A stretch of 64,000 nucleotides of DNA from positions 33,665 through 97,664 of the forward strand of contig NZ_JACXAE010000082.1 of assembly GCF_014698965.1 (NCBI RefSeq), written 5' to 3'. Origin of the DNA: Iningainema tapete BLCC-T55 (lineage in GTDB: Bacteria; Cyanobacteriota; Cyanobacteriia; Cyanobacteriales; Nostocaceae). Of the stretch, positions 18,489-26,774 are shown piece by piece. Within the stretch, counting starts at the first letter, position 1. Each line of letters starts with the position of its first letter. The notes beneath the pieces were generated by a model. It ran no database searches. It saw only the letters and a program-made list of their open reading frames with translations, and was not told where the DNA came from. A program made the translations under genes and the position numbers.

Positions 18489-20357
18489 TTATGGTTTGGC
18501 GATCATCATACCCCAATGTCCCATAATTAATGACCAACTAATCATAAAACCCAGTACAATAGTGCCGACCACGATGGTTAAAATGTATCCTTGAGAACGC
18601 CCGGAAATGCTATATCTTAAACTTTGTCCACTTAAGATAGCAGCAAACCCAACTAAATTCACAAAACCATCTACGAGGAAGCGATCGCTCCATGCCGAAA
18701 TCTTAGATAACAAAGCTACTGCACCAACTAATGTCAATCGATAAACGCGGTCTATGTAAAAATCATAACCTAATAAATCTTGCACAAATCTCCATACCAG
18801 AATTCTCGATCTTGACCAAGCCTTGTGCAAATAGATTGTCGAGCCGATGATTACTCCTAATATACTTGAGGAAACCAGCAAAGATGTATCGTACCAATTT
18901 ATACTTTCCCAATCAGGAAGTAAATACCATTGCTGTAACATGAGGGGCAATAACAAAGTTAGCACCGTCAAAAATACCATTGGCACAGCCATTTGCCAAC
19001 CAACTTCTGGTGTACGGCGAGTTTTTGGTTGCGGTTCACCCCAGAATACCAATCGGAATACCCGTGTTAAATTCAACGCCGTTAAGCCATTGACTAACAC
19101 CAAAACTCCTATCACCCAAGGGCTAATCAAAACCAAACCGTCAGCCCAACCTAACATAGCCCAAAAGCTTCCTAACGGCAGTAGCGTTACCATTCCCGCC
19201 GCACCAACAACAAAAGCAGTAGTCGTTGCTGGCATCCGTGACCACAAACCACCCATTTCTGTTAAATCTTGAGTAGTAGTAGTAGAAATCACTGAACCAC
19301 AACTCATAAATAACAATGCCTTAGCGATCGCATGAGTCAACAACAACATTAGGGCTACTCCCCCTTGCTGCATACCCACTGCCAAAAACACTAATCCCAT
19401 ATACGCACTAGTAGAATGAGATAGCGTGCGTTTGATGTCGATTTGGGCAATTGATACTAACGACGCGCCTACCGCTGTTACCGCACCTATGACGATCAAA
19501 GCATTTAAAGCTACTGGTGACAGTGCTAAAATTGGCTGAAGTTTAAACAGTGTAAAAGCACCACCAGCTACTACCATTGAATTTCGCATTACCGAAGCTG
19601 GATTAGGACCTTCCATTGCTTCATCTAACCATAAATGCAGCGGAAACTGGGCGCATTTACCTGAAGGTCCGGCAATTAAGGCAAAACCTAGTAAAGTAGA
19701 GGTGACAGGATTTAATTGTGCAGTTTGCGCCCACTCATATAAGTCAGAAAAGTTTAAACTGCCTGCTAGGTTAGAAAGTGTCACTACCCCCATCAACAGT
19801 AACAAGTCACCTACTCGCTTGGTTAAAAATGCATCTCGCGCCGCCGTTACTACCAAAGGCTGGGCGTACCAAAATCCTACGAGCAAGTAGGTGGAAAGAG
19901 TCAGCATTTCCAACAGGGCATAACTGAGAAACAAAGAGTCACTGATGGCTAAGCCACTAATAGCTGCTTCAAAAAATCCCATCAGCGCAAAAAAACGCGC
20001 CAATGCCCAGTCTTTTTCCATGTAACCTAAGGCATAAGTTTGTGCCAACAAACTTAAACCGATAATCAAAACTGTTGCCCCTACAGTAACAGGTGAAATT
20101 TCTAAGGCAAAAGATAAATTTAAATCTGCTGCTTGGAACCAGTTAACCACTAGGTACTCTGGTTCACGATTCCAAATGTCTTGAAGAACAAACACGCTAT
20201 GGACAAAAGCCAACACAGTCGTCAACAAGTTGAGGTAAGAAGCAGGTCTTGGTCCTGTACGTCGAATTAATCCTATTGCCCACGGTAGAGTGAGAATAGC
20301 CCCTATTAAACCATATAGAGGTATACACCAACTTGTTGAAAATAGCAATTGATTCAT
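18489..20357 (-). CDS. ndhF3: NDH-1 subunit F3 (NdhF3)
   Basis: A 622-residue antiporter-like membrane subunit, first gene of the CO2-uptake operon. Seen: N-terminal TM helices, the discriminating Glu helix (LLEMLTLSTYLLVGFWYAQPL), QFPLHLWLDEAMEGPNPASVM (in NdhF1 usually PTPVSAL) and the C-terminal lateral region. EAMEGPNPASVM supports F3/F4-type rather than respiratory NdhF1, and linkage to cupA indicates F3. It helps pump protons driven by ferredoxin while CupA hydrates CO2. Transcribed divergently from ccmK2, and known in other cyanobacteria to be induced by low CO2. Confidence 0.93.
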   Translation of the reverse strand: MNQLLFSTSWCIPLYGLIGAILTLPWAIGLIRRTGPRPASYLNLLTTVLAFVHSVFVLQDIWNREPEYLVVNWFQAADLNLSFALEISPVTVGATVLIIGLSLLAQTYALGYMEKDWALARFFALMGFFEAAISGLAISDSLFLSYALLEMLTLSTYLLVGFWYAQPLVVTAARDAFLTKRVGDLLLLMGVVTLSNLAGSLNFSDLYEWAQTAQLNPVTSTLLGFALIAGPSGKCAQFPLHLWLDEAMEGPNPASVMRNSMVVAGGAFTLFKLQPILALSPVALNALIVIGAVTAVGASLVSIAQIDIKRTLSHSTSAYMGLVFLAVGMQQGGVALMLLLTHAIAKALLFMSCGSVISTTTTQDLTEMGGLWSRMPATTTAFVVGAAGMVTLLPLGSFWAMLGWADGLVLISPWVIGVLVLVNGLTALNLTRVFRLVFWGEPQPKTRRTPEVGWQMAVPMVFLTVLTLLLPLMLQQWYLLPDWESINWYDTSLLVSSSILGVIIGSTIYLHKAWSRSRILVWRFVQDLLGYDFYIDRVYRLTLVGAVALLSKISAWSDRFLVDGFVNLVGFAAILSGQSLRYSISGRSQGYILTIVVGTIVLGFMISWSLIMGHWGMMIAKP

Positions 20358-20933
20358 TTATGTTTCCTTGAGTTTTTGACTTTAAATTATTTTTCCTTAA
20401 AGATTTGTCTATCTTCATTGTGGCAAACAATGTAAATTGCATTCTAGATTATTTAGGCATTTTTTTGCTGCATAACTTAGAAAAATCTATAAATTTATTC
20501 ACAGATATCTCTCCCATGTTTACTAATACTAAAACATCTGTTTATATTTATTATAATTAAAATTTATATATTTCTCAAGCACTTTTTTACATAAATAGCA
20601 AAAAGCAGGGATATACTGCAACAACACTCTTCGAGTTTTTCGTCATTCCTCTAAAGACTGAATTTCCACCTGTATGAACTTGATTTAGCTGTTAATATAA
20701 AAAAATTATAAAACACGAAGTGACTGCTATAGAAAGCAGTGAACTTTGATTGAGCAGTCGTGAGTATTAAATTTAGTTAAGTTTTCTAAAACTATTTTAT
20801 CATAAACTATTATAGTGATTTATATTGCCAAGGGCGCAAAGCTTTTTTATGCTTAATTTGGTAATGCTTAGATAGCTCAAGATGAGCATCTTCGTCAAAA
20901 TTTTACGTAACAGTACTGGGAGGAAGTTCTGCG
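20358..20933. promoter_or_regulatory. Divergent control region ndhF3 / ccmK2
   Basis: 576 bp of AT-rich DNA with no gene, facing ndhF3 on one side and ccmK2 on the other. One match to TTA-N8-TAA, the published CmpR/NdhR half-site form, lies at 20767-20780 (TTAAATTTAGTTAA). The pattern is loose and the DNA AT-rich, so chance is possible. ccmK2 has a GGGAGGAA sequence 9 bases before ATG. No hairpin repeat lies here. Confidence 0.45.
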
Positions 20934-21242
20934 ATGCCTATTGCAGTGGGAATGATTGAAACTAAAGGTTTTCCAGCAATTGTGGAAGCGGCTGATGCGA
21001 TGGTGAAAGCTGCACGCGTCACATTGGTAGGATATGAAAAAATTGGCAGCGCACGAGTAACTGTGATTGTCCGAGGTGATGTTTCTGAGGTACAAGCTTC
21101 AGTAGCAGCTGGTATAGAAGCAGCGAGAAGAGTTAATGGTGGTGAGGTAGTATCCACTCATATAATTGCTCGTCCCCATGAGAACTTGGAATACGTCCTG
21201 CCAATTCGCTACACCGAAGCTGTAGAACAGTTCCGTACCTAA
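20934..21242 (+). CDS. ccmK2: Carboxysome hexameric shell protein CcmK2
   Basis: A 102-residue BMC-H protein, the major facet tile of the beta-carboxysome shell. Seen: the complete BMC fold from [41 protein letters not shown] to [30 protein letters not shown]. The short C-terminus ending QFRT is that of CcmK2, while the next gene has the longer K1 tail. First gene of ccmK2-K1-L-M-N-O. Confidence 0.95.
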   Translation: MPIAVGMIETKGFPAIVEAADAMVKAARVTLVGYEKIGSARVTVIVRGDVSEVQASVAAGIEAARRVNGGEVVSTHIIARPHENLEYVLPIRYTEAVEQFRT

Positions 21243-21379
21243 AAGATTTTGGTGGGATGATAGTTAACAGTTGACAGTTAACCCTCAACTGTCAGCAGTT
21301 AGCATCCTAGTTAAAATTCTCTTTGTTTAGCTTCGTTTTGTGTTGATTTAGTTGGAATCATAATCAGGAATCAAAAGTT

Positions 21380-21724
21380 ATGTCAATTGCAGTGGGAATG
21401 GTAGAAACGCTGGGCTTTCCAGCAGTTGTAGAAGCGGCTGATGCGATGGTGAAAGCTGCCCGTGTCACATTGGTAGGGTATGAAAAAATTGGTAGTGGTC
21501 GTGTTACTGTAATTGTCCGAGGAGATGTTTCTGAGGTGCAAGCCTCGGTAGCAGCTGGAGTTGAATCTGTCAAGCGAGTTAATGGCGGACAAGTACTCTC
21601 TACTCACATCATTGCTCGTCCCCATGAAAACCTCGAATACGTTCTGCCGATTCGTTACACTGAAGACGTAGAGCAATTCCGTGAAAATGTTAACGCTATC
21701 CGTCCTTTCGGCAGAAGATCGTAG
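21380..21724 (+). CDS. ccmK1: Carboxysome hexameric shell protein CcmK1
   Basis: A 114-residue BMC-H paralogue of CcmK2, about 90% alike in protein. Seen: the BMC core and a C-terminal extension ([13 protein letters not shown]) typical of CcmK1. An AGGAATCAAAAGTT precedes the ATG. The 137-bp gap from ccmK2 contains a heptamer-like repeat (AGTTAACAGTTGACAGTTAACC...CTGTCAGCAGTTAGC) that could form a hairpin and tune expression between the two genes. Confidence 0.95.
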   Translation: MSIAVGMVETLGFPAVVEAADAMVKAARVTLVGYEKIGSGRVTVIVRGDVSEVQASVAAGVESVKRVNGGQVLSTHIIARPHENLEYVLPIRYTEDVEQFRENVNAIRPFGRRS

Positions 21725-21730
21725 AGTGTA

Positions 21731-22027
21731 ATGCAAATTGCCAAAGTTCGCGGTACAGTAGTTAGCACTCAAAAAGACCCCAGTCTTAGAGGTGTCAAAT
21801 TTCTGTTATTACAATTAGTGGATGAAGAAGGACGCATTCTGCCAGAATACGAGGTGGCGGCTGATAGTGTTGGTGCTGGAGTGGATGAGTGGGTACTCTT
21901 AAGTCGTGGTAGTGCCGCCCGTCAGGTTCTTGGCAACGAACAGCGTCCTGTAGATGCGGCAGTAGTGGCAATCATTGATACGGTATACGTTGAAGATCGT
22001 TTAATCTACGGCAAAAAAGGTCAATAG
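21731..22027 (+). CDS. ccmL: Carboxysome vertex protein CcmL
   Basis: A 98-residue bacterial microcompartment vertex (BMV/EutN-like) protein forming pentamers that cap the shell corners. Seen: MQIAKVRGTVVSTQKDPSLRGVKFLLLQ, VAADSVGAGVDEWVLLSRGSAARQV and VVAIIDTVYVEDRLIYGKK, the usual CcmL landmarks at normal length. Only 6 bp after ccmK1, so translationally close. Confidence 0.95.
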   Translation: MQIAKVRGTVVSTQKDPSLRGVKFLLLQLVDEEGRILPEYEVAADSVGAGVDEWVLLSRGSAARQVLGNEQRPVDAAVVAIIDTVYVEDRLIYGKKGQ

Positions 22028-22118
22028 TTAAGAATGAGCGGAGACAGAAGACAGAAGACAGGAGAGGCTCCTGAGTCCTGAATTCTTCTCCACAGACAAC
22101 AGAGGAGGAATCAACGCG

Positions 22119-23765
22119 ATGGCAGTCCGCAGCACGGCGGCACCCCCAACCCCGTGGTCAAAAAATTTAGCTGAGCCAAAAATCCATCCCACTGCCTTTG
22201 TACATTCGTTTTCCAACATTATTGGAGATGTACACATAGGTGCAAATGTAATCGTAGCTCCGGGGACTTCGATTCGAGCGGATGAAGGAACACCTTTTTA
22301 CATTGGTGAAAATACCAACCTCCAAGATGGTGTGGTAATTCACGGTTTGGATCAAGGTAGAGTAGTTGGCGACGACCAAAAAGAATATTCGGTCTGGATT
22401 GGTAGCAATGCTTCCATTACCCACATGGCTCTCATTCATGGGCCTGCTTATGTGGGGGATAATTGCTTTATTGGCTTTCGCTCTACGGTATTTAATGCCA
22501 GAGTGGGTGCCGGTTGCATTGTCATGTTGCACGCTTTAGTTCAAGATGTAGAAATTCCCCCAGGGAAGTATGTTCCGTCAGGTGCAATTATTACTAATCA
22601 GCAGCAAGCAGATCGCTTACCAGATGTACAGTCACAGGATCAACAATTTGCCCATCATGTGATTGGCATTAATCAGTCGCTGCGGGCTGGCTATCTTTGT
22701 GCGCAAGATAGTAAATGTATTGGCAATATAAATTCTGAGCTAGCTAAATATTATACTAGCGTTGATGTTAATGGGTTAGAAAGGAGTTTAGAAGTGGCAG
22801 GCAATAACTTGGGTGTAGAAACCGTAGAACAAGTACGCTATCTATTGGAACAAGGGTATAAAATTGGAACGGAACACGTAGATAGCCGACGGTTCCGCAC
22901 GGGATCTTGGCAAAGTTGCTCACCAATAGACGCTCGTAATGTCGGAGAAGCGATCGCCGCCTTAGAAGGATGTCTGGCAGAACACAGTGATGAGTACGTC
23001 CGTTTATTTGGCATCGATCCTAAAGGCAAGCGCCGTGTATTAGAAACCATCATCCAACGACCAGGTGAAGTGGTAACAGCTACCTTTAAAACTCCTCAAT
23101 ATAGTAGTGGTAATGGTAGCTACAATGGTAATGGTCACGGCACAAGTGGTAGTGGCAGAATTAGTGAAGAAACAGTAGATCAAGTACGTCAACTGTTAAA
23201 CAGTGGTTATAAAATTGGCATGGAACACGTAGACGAGCGCCGCTTCCGGACAGGATCGTGGCAAAGTTGTACGCCCATAGACGCCAAATCTACACAAGAG
23301 GCGATCACTGCCTTAGAAGAATGTATTAATAACCATCAAGGTGAATACGTGCGCTTGATTGGTATTGATCCTAAAGCCAAGCGTCGAGTACTGGAGAGCA
23401 TTATCCAAAGACCAAATGGAGCAGTATCTCCATCTAGTAGCCAAAAAACCAGTAGCTACACACCTTCCTCTTCTACTACAACAAGCGAACGTGTTACCAG
23501 TAACCGCTTGGACTCTGAAGTAGTTCAACAGCTACAGCAACTAATTAACAACGGCTACAAAATTAGTGCTGAACACGTAGATCAAAGACGCTTCCGTACA
23601 GGCTCTTGGGCTAGTTGTGGACAAATTCAAGCTAGTTCCGCAGGGCAAGCAGCAGCAGTATTGGAAGGATATCTATCTGAATACCAAGGCGAGTATGTGC
23701 GGTTAATTGGTATCGATCCCAAAGCTAAGCGTCGAGTGTTGGAATTAATTGTCCAGCGCCCATAA
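22119..23765 (+). CDS. ccmM: Carboxysome scaffold CcmM: gamma-carbonic-anhydrase domain plus three RbcS-like domains
   Basis: A 548-residue scaffold that condenses Rubisco and recruits CcmN and shell. Domains: a left-handed beta-helix gamma-CA domain, residues about 15-205 (with [18 protein letters not shown]), then three small-subunit-like domains beginning near [22 protein letters not shown] (230), [22 protein letters not shown] (350) and [22 protein letters not shown] (465), joined by Ser/Gly-rich linkers. Cys194 and Cys200 (CAQDSKC) match the redox disulfide pair described for Thermosynechococcus CcmM, implying an active, redox-gated CA; that is inference. Strong AGAGGAGGA ribosome binding site. 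An internal start for the short form is given separately. Confidence 0.95.
   Translation: MAVRSTAAPPTPWSKNLAEPKIHPTAFVHSFSNIIGDVHIGANVIVAPGTSIRADEGTPFYIGENTNLQDGVVIHGLDQGRVVGDDQKEYSVWIGSNASITHMALIHGPAYVGDNCFIGFRSTVFNARVGAGCIVMLHALVQDVEIPPGKYVPSGAIITNQQQADRLPDVQSQDQQFAHHVIGINQSLRAGYLCAQDSKCIGNINSELAKYYTSVDVNGLERSLEVAGNNLGVETVEQVRYLLEQGYKIGTEHVDSRRFRTGSWQSCSPIDARNVGEAIAALEGCLAEHSDEYVRLFGIDPKGKRRVLETIIQRPGEVVTATFKTPQYSSGNGSYNGNGHGTSGSGRISEETVDQVRQLLNSGYKIGMEHVDERRFRTGSWQSCTPIDAKSTQEAITALEECINNHQGEYVRLIGIDPKAKRRVLESIIQRPNGAVSPSSSQKTSSYTPSSSTTTSERVTSNRLDSEVVQQLQQLINNGYKISAEHVDQRRFRTGSWASCGQIQASSAGQAAAVLEGYLSEYQGEYVRLIGIDPKAKRRVLELIVQRP
22782..22796 (+). promoter_or_regulatory. Internal ribosome binding site and GTG start for short CcmM (M35-type)
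   Basis: AAGGAG at 22781-22786, then seven bases, then an in-frame GTG at 22794 (codon 226, [13 protein letters not shown]). Starting here gives 323 residues, holding the three RbcS-like domains but no gamma-CA domain, the composition of the short CcmM known in other beta-cyanobacteria. Motif and spacing are seen; use of the site is inferred. Confidence 0.7.
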
Positions 23766-23772
23766 GAACAGG

Positions 23773-23842
23773 GGAGTAAGGGAGTCGGGGAGTTTGTGAG
23801 ATTAAATCGGTTTCTCCTAGCTCCTTCCCCCACCCTTACTCC
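23773..23842. repeat. Long inverted repeat in the ccmM-ccmN spacer
   Basis: GGAGTAAGGG (23773) is the exact complement of CCCTTACTCC (23833) around a 50-nt loop, built from heptamer-like G-rich and C-rich strings. It lies in the 104-bp gap and may lower or stabilise ccmN mRNA relative to ccmM. Confidence 0.6.
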
Positions 23843-23869
23843 TTAACAACCTTTTGAGGTAAAAATTTT

Positions 23870-24673
23870 ATGTCTTTGCCGCCACTACGTCTGGGCAATA
23901 GCTTTGATTCTTACATTAGTGGCGAGGTGATTATTCACCAAAGTGCAGTCATTGCACCAGGGGTGATACTCCAAGCAGCTCCCAACAGCAAAATAGTTAT
24001 TGGCGCAGGAGTTTGTATTGGCATGGGATCTATTCTCCATGTTCATGAGGGAACACTAGAAGTAGAAGCAGGAGCAAACTTAGGAGCAGGTTTTTTGATG
24101 GTAGGTGTTGGTAAAATTGGCGAAAATGCTTGCATTGGTGCAGCAACAACAGTTTTTAATTGTTCCGTTGACGCGGGACAAGTAATACCACCTGGTTCAA
24201 TTTTGGGTTCTCCCACTCCCGAACACAAGGAGAAGGACACACAAACAAGGAAACAGGCAAACGCTGAAAATAAATATTATGTCTCCCCCACAGCCCCCAA
24301 CCCCAAAGGGGATCCCTTGCCCCCACAGCCCCCAACCTCAGAGGAAACCCCTAGCCCCCACAGCCCCCAACCCCAGAGGAAACCCCTAGCCCCCACTCCC
24401 CTATCCGGCTTCCGTCCTAGTGCTCCCTTACCTGCCTCGCCATCTATACCAAATCTCAATCCCACTCCAGAAAATTCATTAGTACAAGAGGGTAATGAAA
24501 ATCTTAACGGCACTCAAAAGGGTGCGTTGGTTGCACAGTCACAAGATGAATCAGTAGGAAATTTTGGTAGCGTTATTTATGGGCAAAATAGCATTAAACG
24601 ACTGGTGGGTACACTGTTTCCCCATCGGCAATCTTTGAGTAAACCTCTCTCTGACGATGGTCAGTCTGAATAA
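23870..24673 (+). CDS. ccmN: Carboxysome assembly protein CcmN with long proline-rich linker
   Basis: A 267-residue adaptor linking CcmM to shell. Seen: an N-terminal hexapeptide beta-helix (about residues 1-120), a Pro-rich linker (about 130-195) and a C-terminal encapsulation peptide (VIYGQNSIKRLVGTLFPHRQSL), an amphipathic helix known to bind CcmK. The linker DNA is made of repeated CCCCCACAGCCCCCAACCCC-like units matching the repeats found between genes, so it seems repeat-derived and makes this CcmN longer than the roughly 160 residues of Synechococcus. Reading frame intact. Confidence 0.93.
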   Translation: MSLPPLRLGNSFDSYISGEVIIHQSAVIAPGVILQAAPNSKIVIGAGVCIGMGSILHVHEGTLEVEAGANLGAGFLMVGVGKIGENACIGAATTVFNCSVDAGQVIPPGSILGSPTPEHKEKDTQTRKQANAENKYYVSPTAPNPKGDPLPPQPPTSEETPSPHSPQPQRKPLAPTPLSGFRPSAPLPASPSIPNLNPTPENSLVQEGNENLNGTQKGALVAQSQDESVGNFGSVIYGQNSIKRLVGTLFPHRQSLSKPLSDDGQSE

Positions 24674-24719
24674 GTGTTAATTGTTATGTTGTTAGTATTG
24701 ATAATCCTGGAGAGTTTAC

Positions 24720-25469
24720 ATGGAGGCATACAATCAACGTGCTATTAACACAATTAAGGACAGTGCCTTGGGTTTAGTATCTACAATCAGTTTTCCGGCG
24801 ATAGTAGGTACAGCGGACATGATGCTCAAATCAGCAGGTGTTCATTTGGTTGGATATGAAAAAATTGGCGGTGGTCATTGTACTGCTATTGTTAGAGGTA
24901 CGATCTCTGATGTACGTCTAGCGGTAGAAACTGGTACTCAACAAGCTAAAGACTTTGGTCAATGGGTTTCTAGTTTGGTGATTCCTCGTCCTTATCCTAA
25001 CTTAGACGCGGTACTTCCAATTACTGGCAGACTGAGTGAACTTACTTCCAACGGCGCTAACAATCGTTTGAGTAACCAAGCAGTTGGTTTGGTAGAAACG
25101 CGAGGGTTTCCTGCAATGGTAGGAGCCGCCGACGCCATGCTCAAAGCTGCTGATGTTCAACTAGCCGCTTATGAAAAAATTGGGGCTGGTTTGTGTACAG
25201 CGATTATTCGCGGTTCTGTGGCAAACGTCGTGGTAGCTGTGGAAGCTGGGATGAATGAAGCAGAACGCATTGGTGAGTTAACTGCTGTGATGGTTATTCC
25301 TAGACCATTGGATGAATTGGAACAAACTTTACCAGTAGCAAGTTGTTGGTTAGAAGAACGCCCAATTATCAGATTACCAGTCAATATCAAGGAACAAGTG
25401 GCTCAAACAGAATTGTTACAATTACCAGATTTAGCTCAACTCCCTGCAAAAATTACCGAGGATTTGTAG
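24720..25469 (+). CDS. ccmO: Tandem-BMC carboxysome shell protein CcmO
   Basis: A 249-residue protein with two BMC domains: residues about 15-105 ([45 protein letters not shown]) and 120-210 (AVGLVETRGFPAMVGAADAMLKAADVQLAAYEKIGAGLC). Both domains keep the normal CcmK order, so it is CcmO rather than the circularly permuted CcmP. It forms pseudo-hexameric trimers at facets or edges. Its place after ccmN reproduces the ccmKLMNO order of some beta-cyanobacteria. The last 35 residues are a nonconserved tail. Confidence 0.9.
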   Translation: MEAYNQRAINTIKDSALGLVSTISFPAIVGTADMMLKSAGVHLVGYEKIGGGHCTAIVRGTISDVRLAVETGTQQAKDFGQWVSSLVIPRPYPNLDAVLPITGRLSELTSNGANNRLSNQAVGLVETRGFPAMVGAADAMLKAADVQLAAYEKIGAGLCTAIIRGSVANVVVAVEAGMNEAERIGELTAVMVIPRPLDELEQTLPVASCWLEERPIIRLPVNIKEQVAQTELLQLPDLAQLPAKITEDL

Positions 25470-25752
25470 ACGAAAAAATAGTATGATGGTAGCACAATGG
25501 ACAATAGGAAAATGGTAATAGGTAATGGGTAATGGTAATTAAACTAATTACCAGTTGCCAATTACCAACCACCATCAGTTGGAAGGAATCTTACGCTTCG
25601 CTTGTTATTTTGATCATAACTTCTCAATTTCATAAGGAAAATACTGTCTTTTTAATAATGAGAATAGATTTATATCTATATCTCAAATTTTTTGCTAAGT
25701 ATTCGGTGATACTAAATAATATTTAGAAATAGCCATTAGAGGAGAATCACCC

Positions 25753-26676
25753 TTGAACCAAGCGACGCTACACCAACTGAAGGTGTTTGAGGCGGCTGCA
25801 CGACATGGAAGTTTTACTCGTGCCGCTGAAGAACTTTTTCTTACCCAACCCACTGTTTCCATGCAAATTAAGCAACTGACAAAATCAGTGGGTTTACCAT
25901 TATTTGAGCAAGTAGGTAAGCGCTTGTATCTCACTGAAGCAGGACGGGAATTATTTGCTACTTGTCGCCAGATTTTTGAGACAATCGCTCAATTTGAAAT
26001 GAAAGTCGCTGATTTAAAAGGGCTAAAACAAGGGCAGTTACGTTTAGCAGTGATTACAACAGCTAAATATTTTATACCACGTCTATTAGGTCCGTTTTGC
26101 CAACTTTACCCAGGAATTGACATATCGCTACAGGTAACAAATCATGAAGGGATACTGGAACGGATGAGCAGTAATCTAGATGATTTGTATATTATGAGCC
26201 AAGTTCCTGAACACATGGATGTAAATTTTCAAGCATTTTTAGAAAATCCTTTGGTAGTTTTGGCACCGATTAATCATCGTTTAGTCAAAGAGAAAAATAT
26301 TCCGATCCAAAGTTTAGCCGATGAACCTTTTATTATGCGAGAACCTGGATCGGGAACACGTCGTTCGGTGCAGAATTTATTTGACGAACATGGGGTGACG
26401 GTGAAAGTTAGACTAGAATTGGGAAGTAACGAGGCGATTAAACACGCGATCGCCGGAGGTTTGGGAATTTCTGTTTTATCTCGCCACACCTTGTTACCAG
26501 AAGCAGCAGATTTAGCCATTTTGGATGTACAGCACTTTCCCATTAAACGGAACTGGTACATAGTGTATCCATCCGGAAAGCAGTTATCTATCGTCGCTCG
26601 GACTTATTTAGACTATCTCATAGAAGCTGTAAAAAAGATGACAAATTATTCTGTGGACAATACGGAGAAAAATTAG
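25753..26676 (+). CDS. LysR-type regulator of carbon uptake (CmpR/NdhR-like)
   Basis: A 307-residue LysR-family activator/repressor. Seen: N-terminal winged HTH (LHQLKVFEAAARHGSFTRAAEELFLTQPTVSMQIKQLTKSVGLPLFEQVGKRLYLTEAGREL) and an effector domain with LRLAVITTAKYFIPRLLGPFC, NHEGILERM, MREPGSGTRRSVQ and SNEAIKHAIAGGLGISVLS. These match CmpR/NdhR/RbcR proteins that sense 2-phosphoglycolate, ribulose bisphosphate or 2-oxoglutarate. I cannot separate CmpR from NdhR here. It starts at TTG 25753, supported by AGAGGAGA seven bases upstream. Position after ccmO and near ndhF3 suggests it regulates both. Confidence 0.85.
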   Translation: MNQATLHQLKVFEAAARHGSFTRAAEELFLTQPTVSMQIKQLTKSVGLPLFEQVGKRLYLTEAGRELFATCRQIFETIAQFEMKVADLKGLKQGQLRLAVITTAKYFIPRLLGPFCQLYPGIDISLQVTNHEGILERMSSNLDDLYIMSQVPEHMDVNFQAFLENPLVVLAPINHRLVKEKNIPIQSLADEPFIMREPGSGTRRSVQNLFDEHGVTVKVRLELGSNEAIKHAIAGGLGISVLSRHTLLPEAADLAILDVQHFPIKRNWYIVYPSGKQLSIVARTYLDYLIEAVKKMTNYSVDNTEKN

Positions 26677-26774
26677 TGGTACTAGCAACAAAATAATCTC
26701 AAATGGCTTGACTATTAGTTGTTTAACAATTAAAACTTAACAAGCAAAATCTTTGACTATAGGGAACCCTGGCA

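Noticed and set aside
24720-25469. Tandem BMC protein as CcmP
   Set aside because: Both domains keep normal CcmK order (no circular permutation), and it follows ccmN, so CcmO fits.
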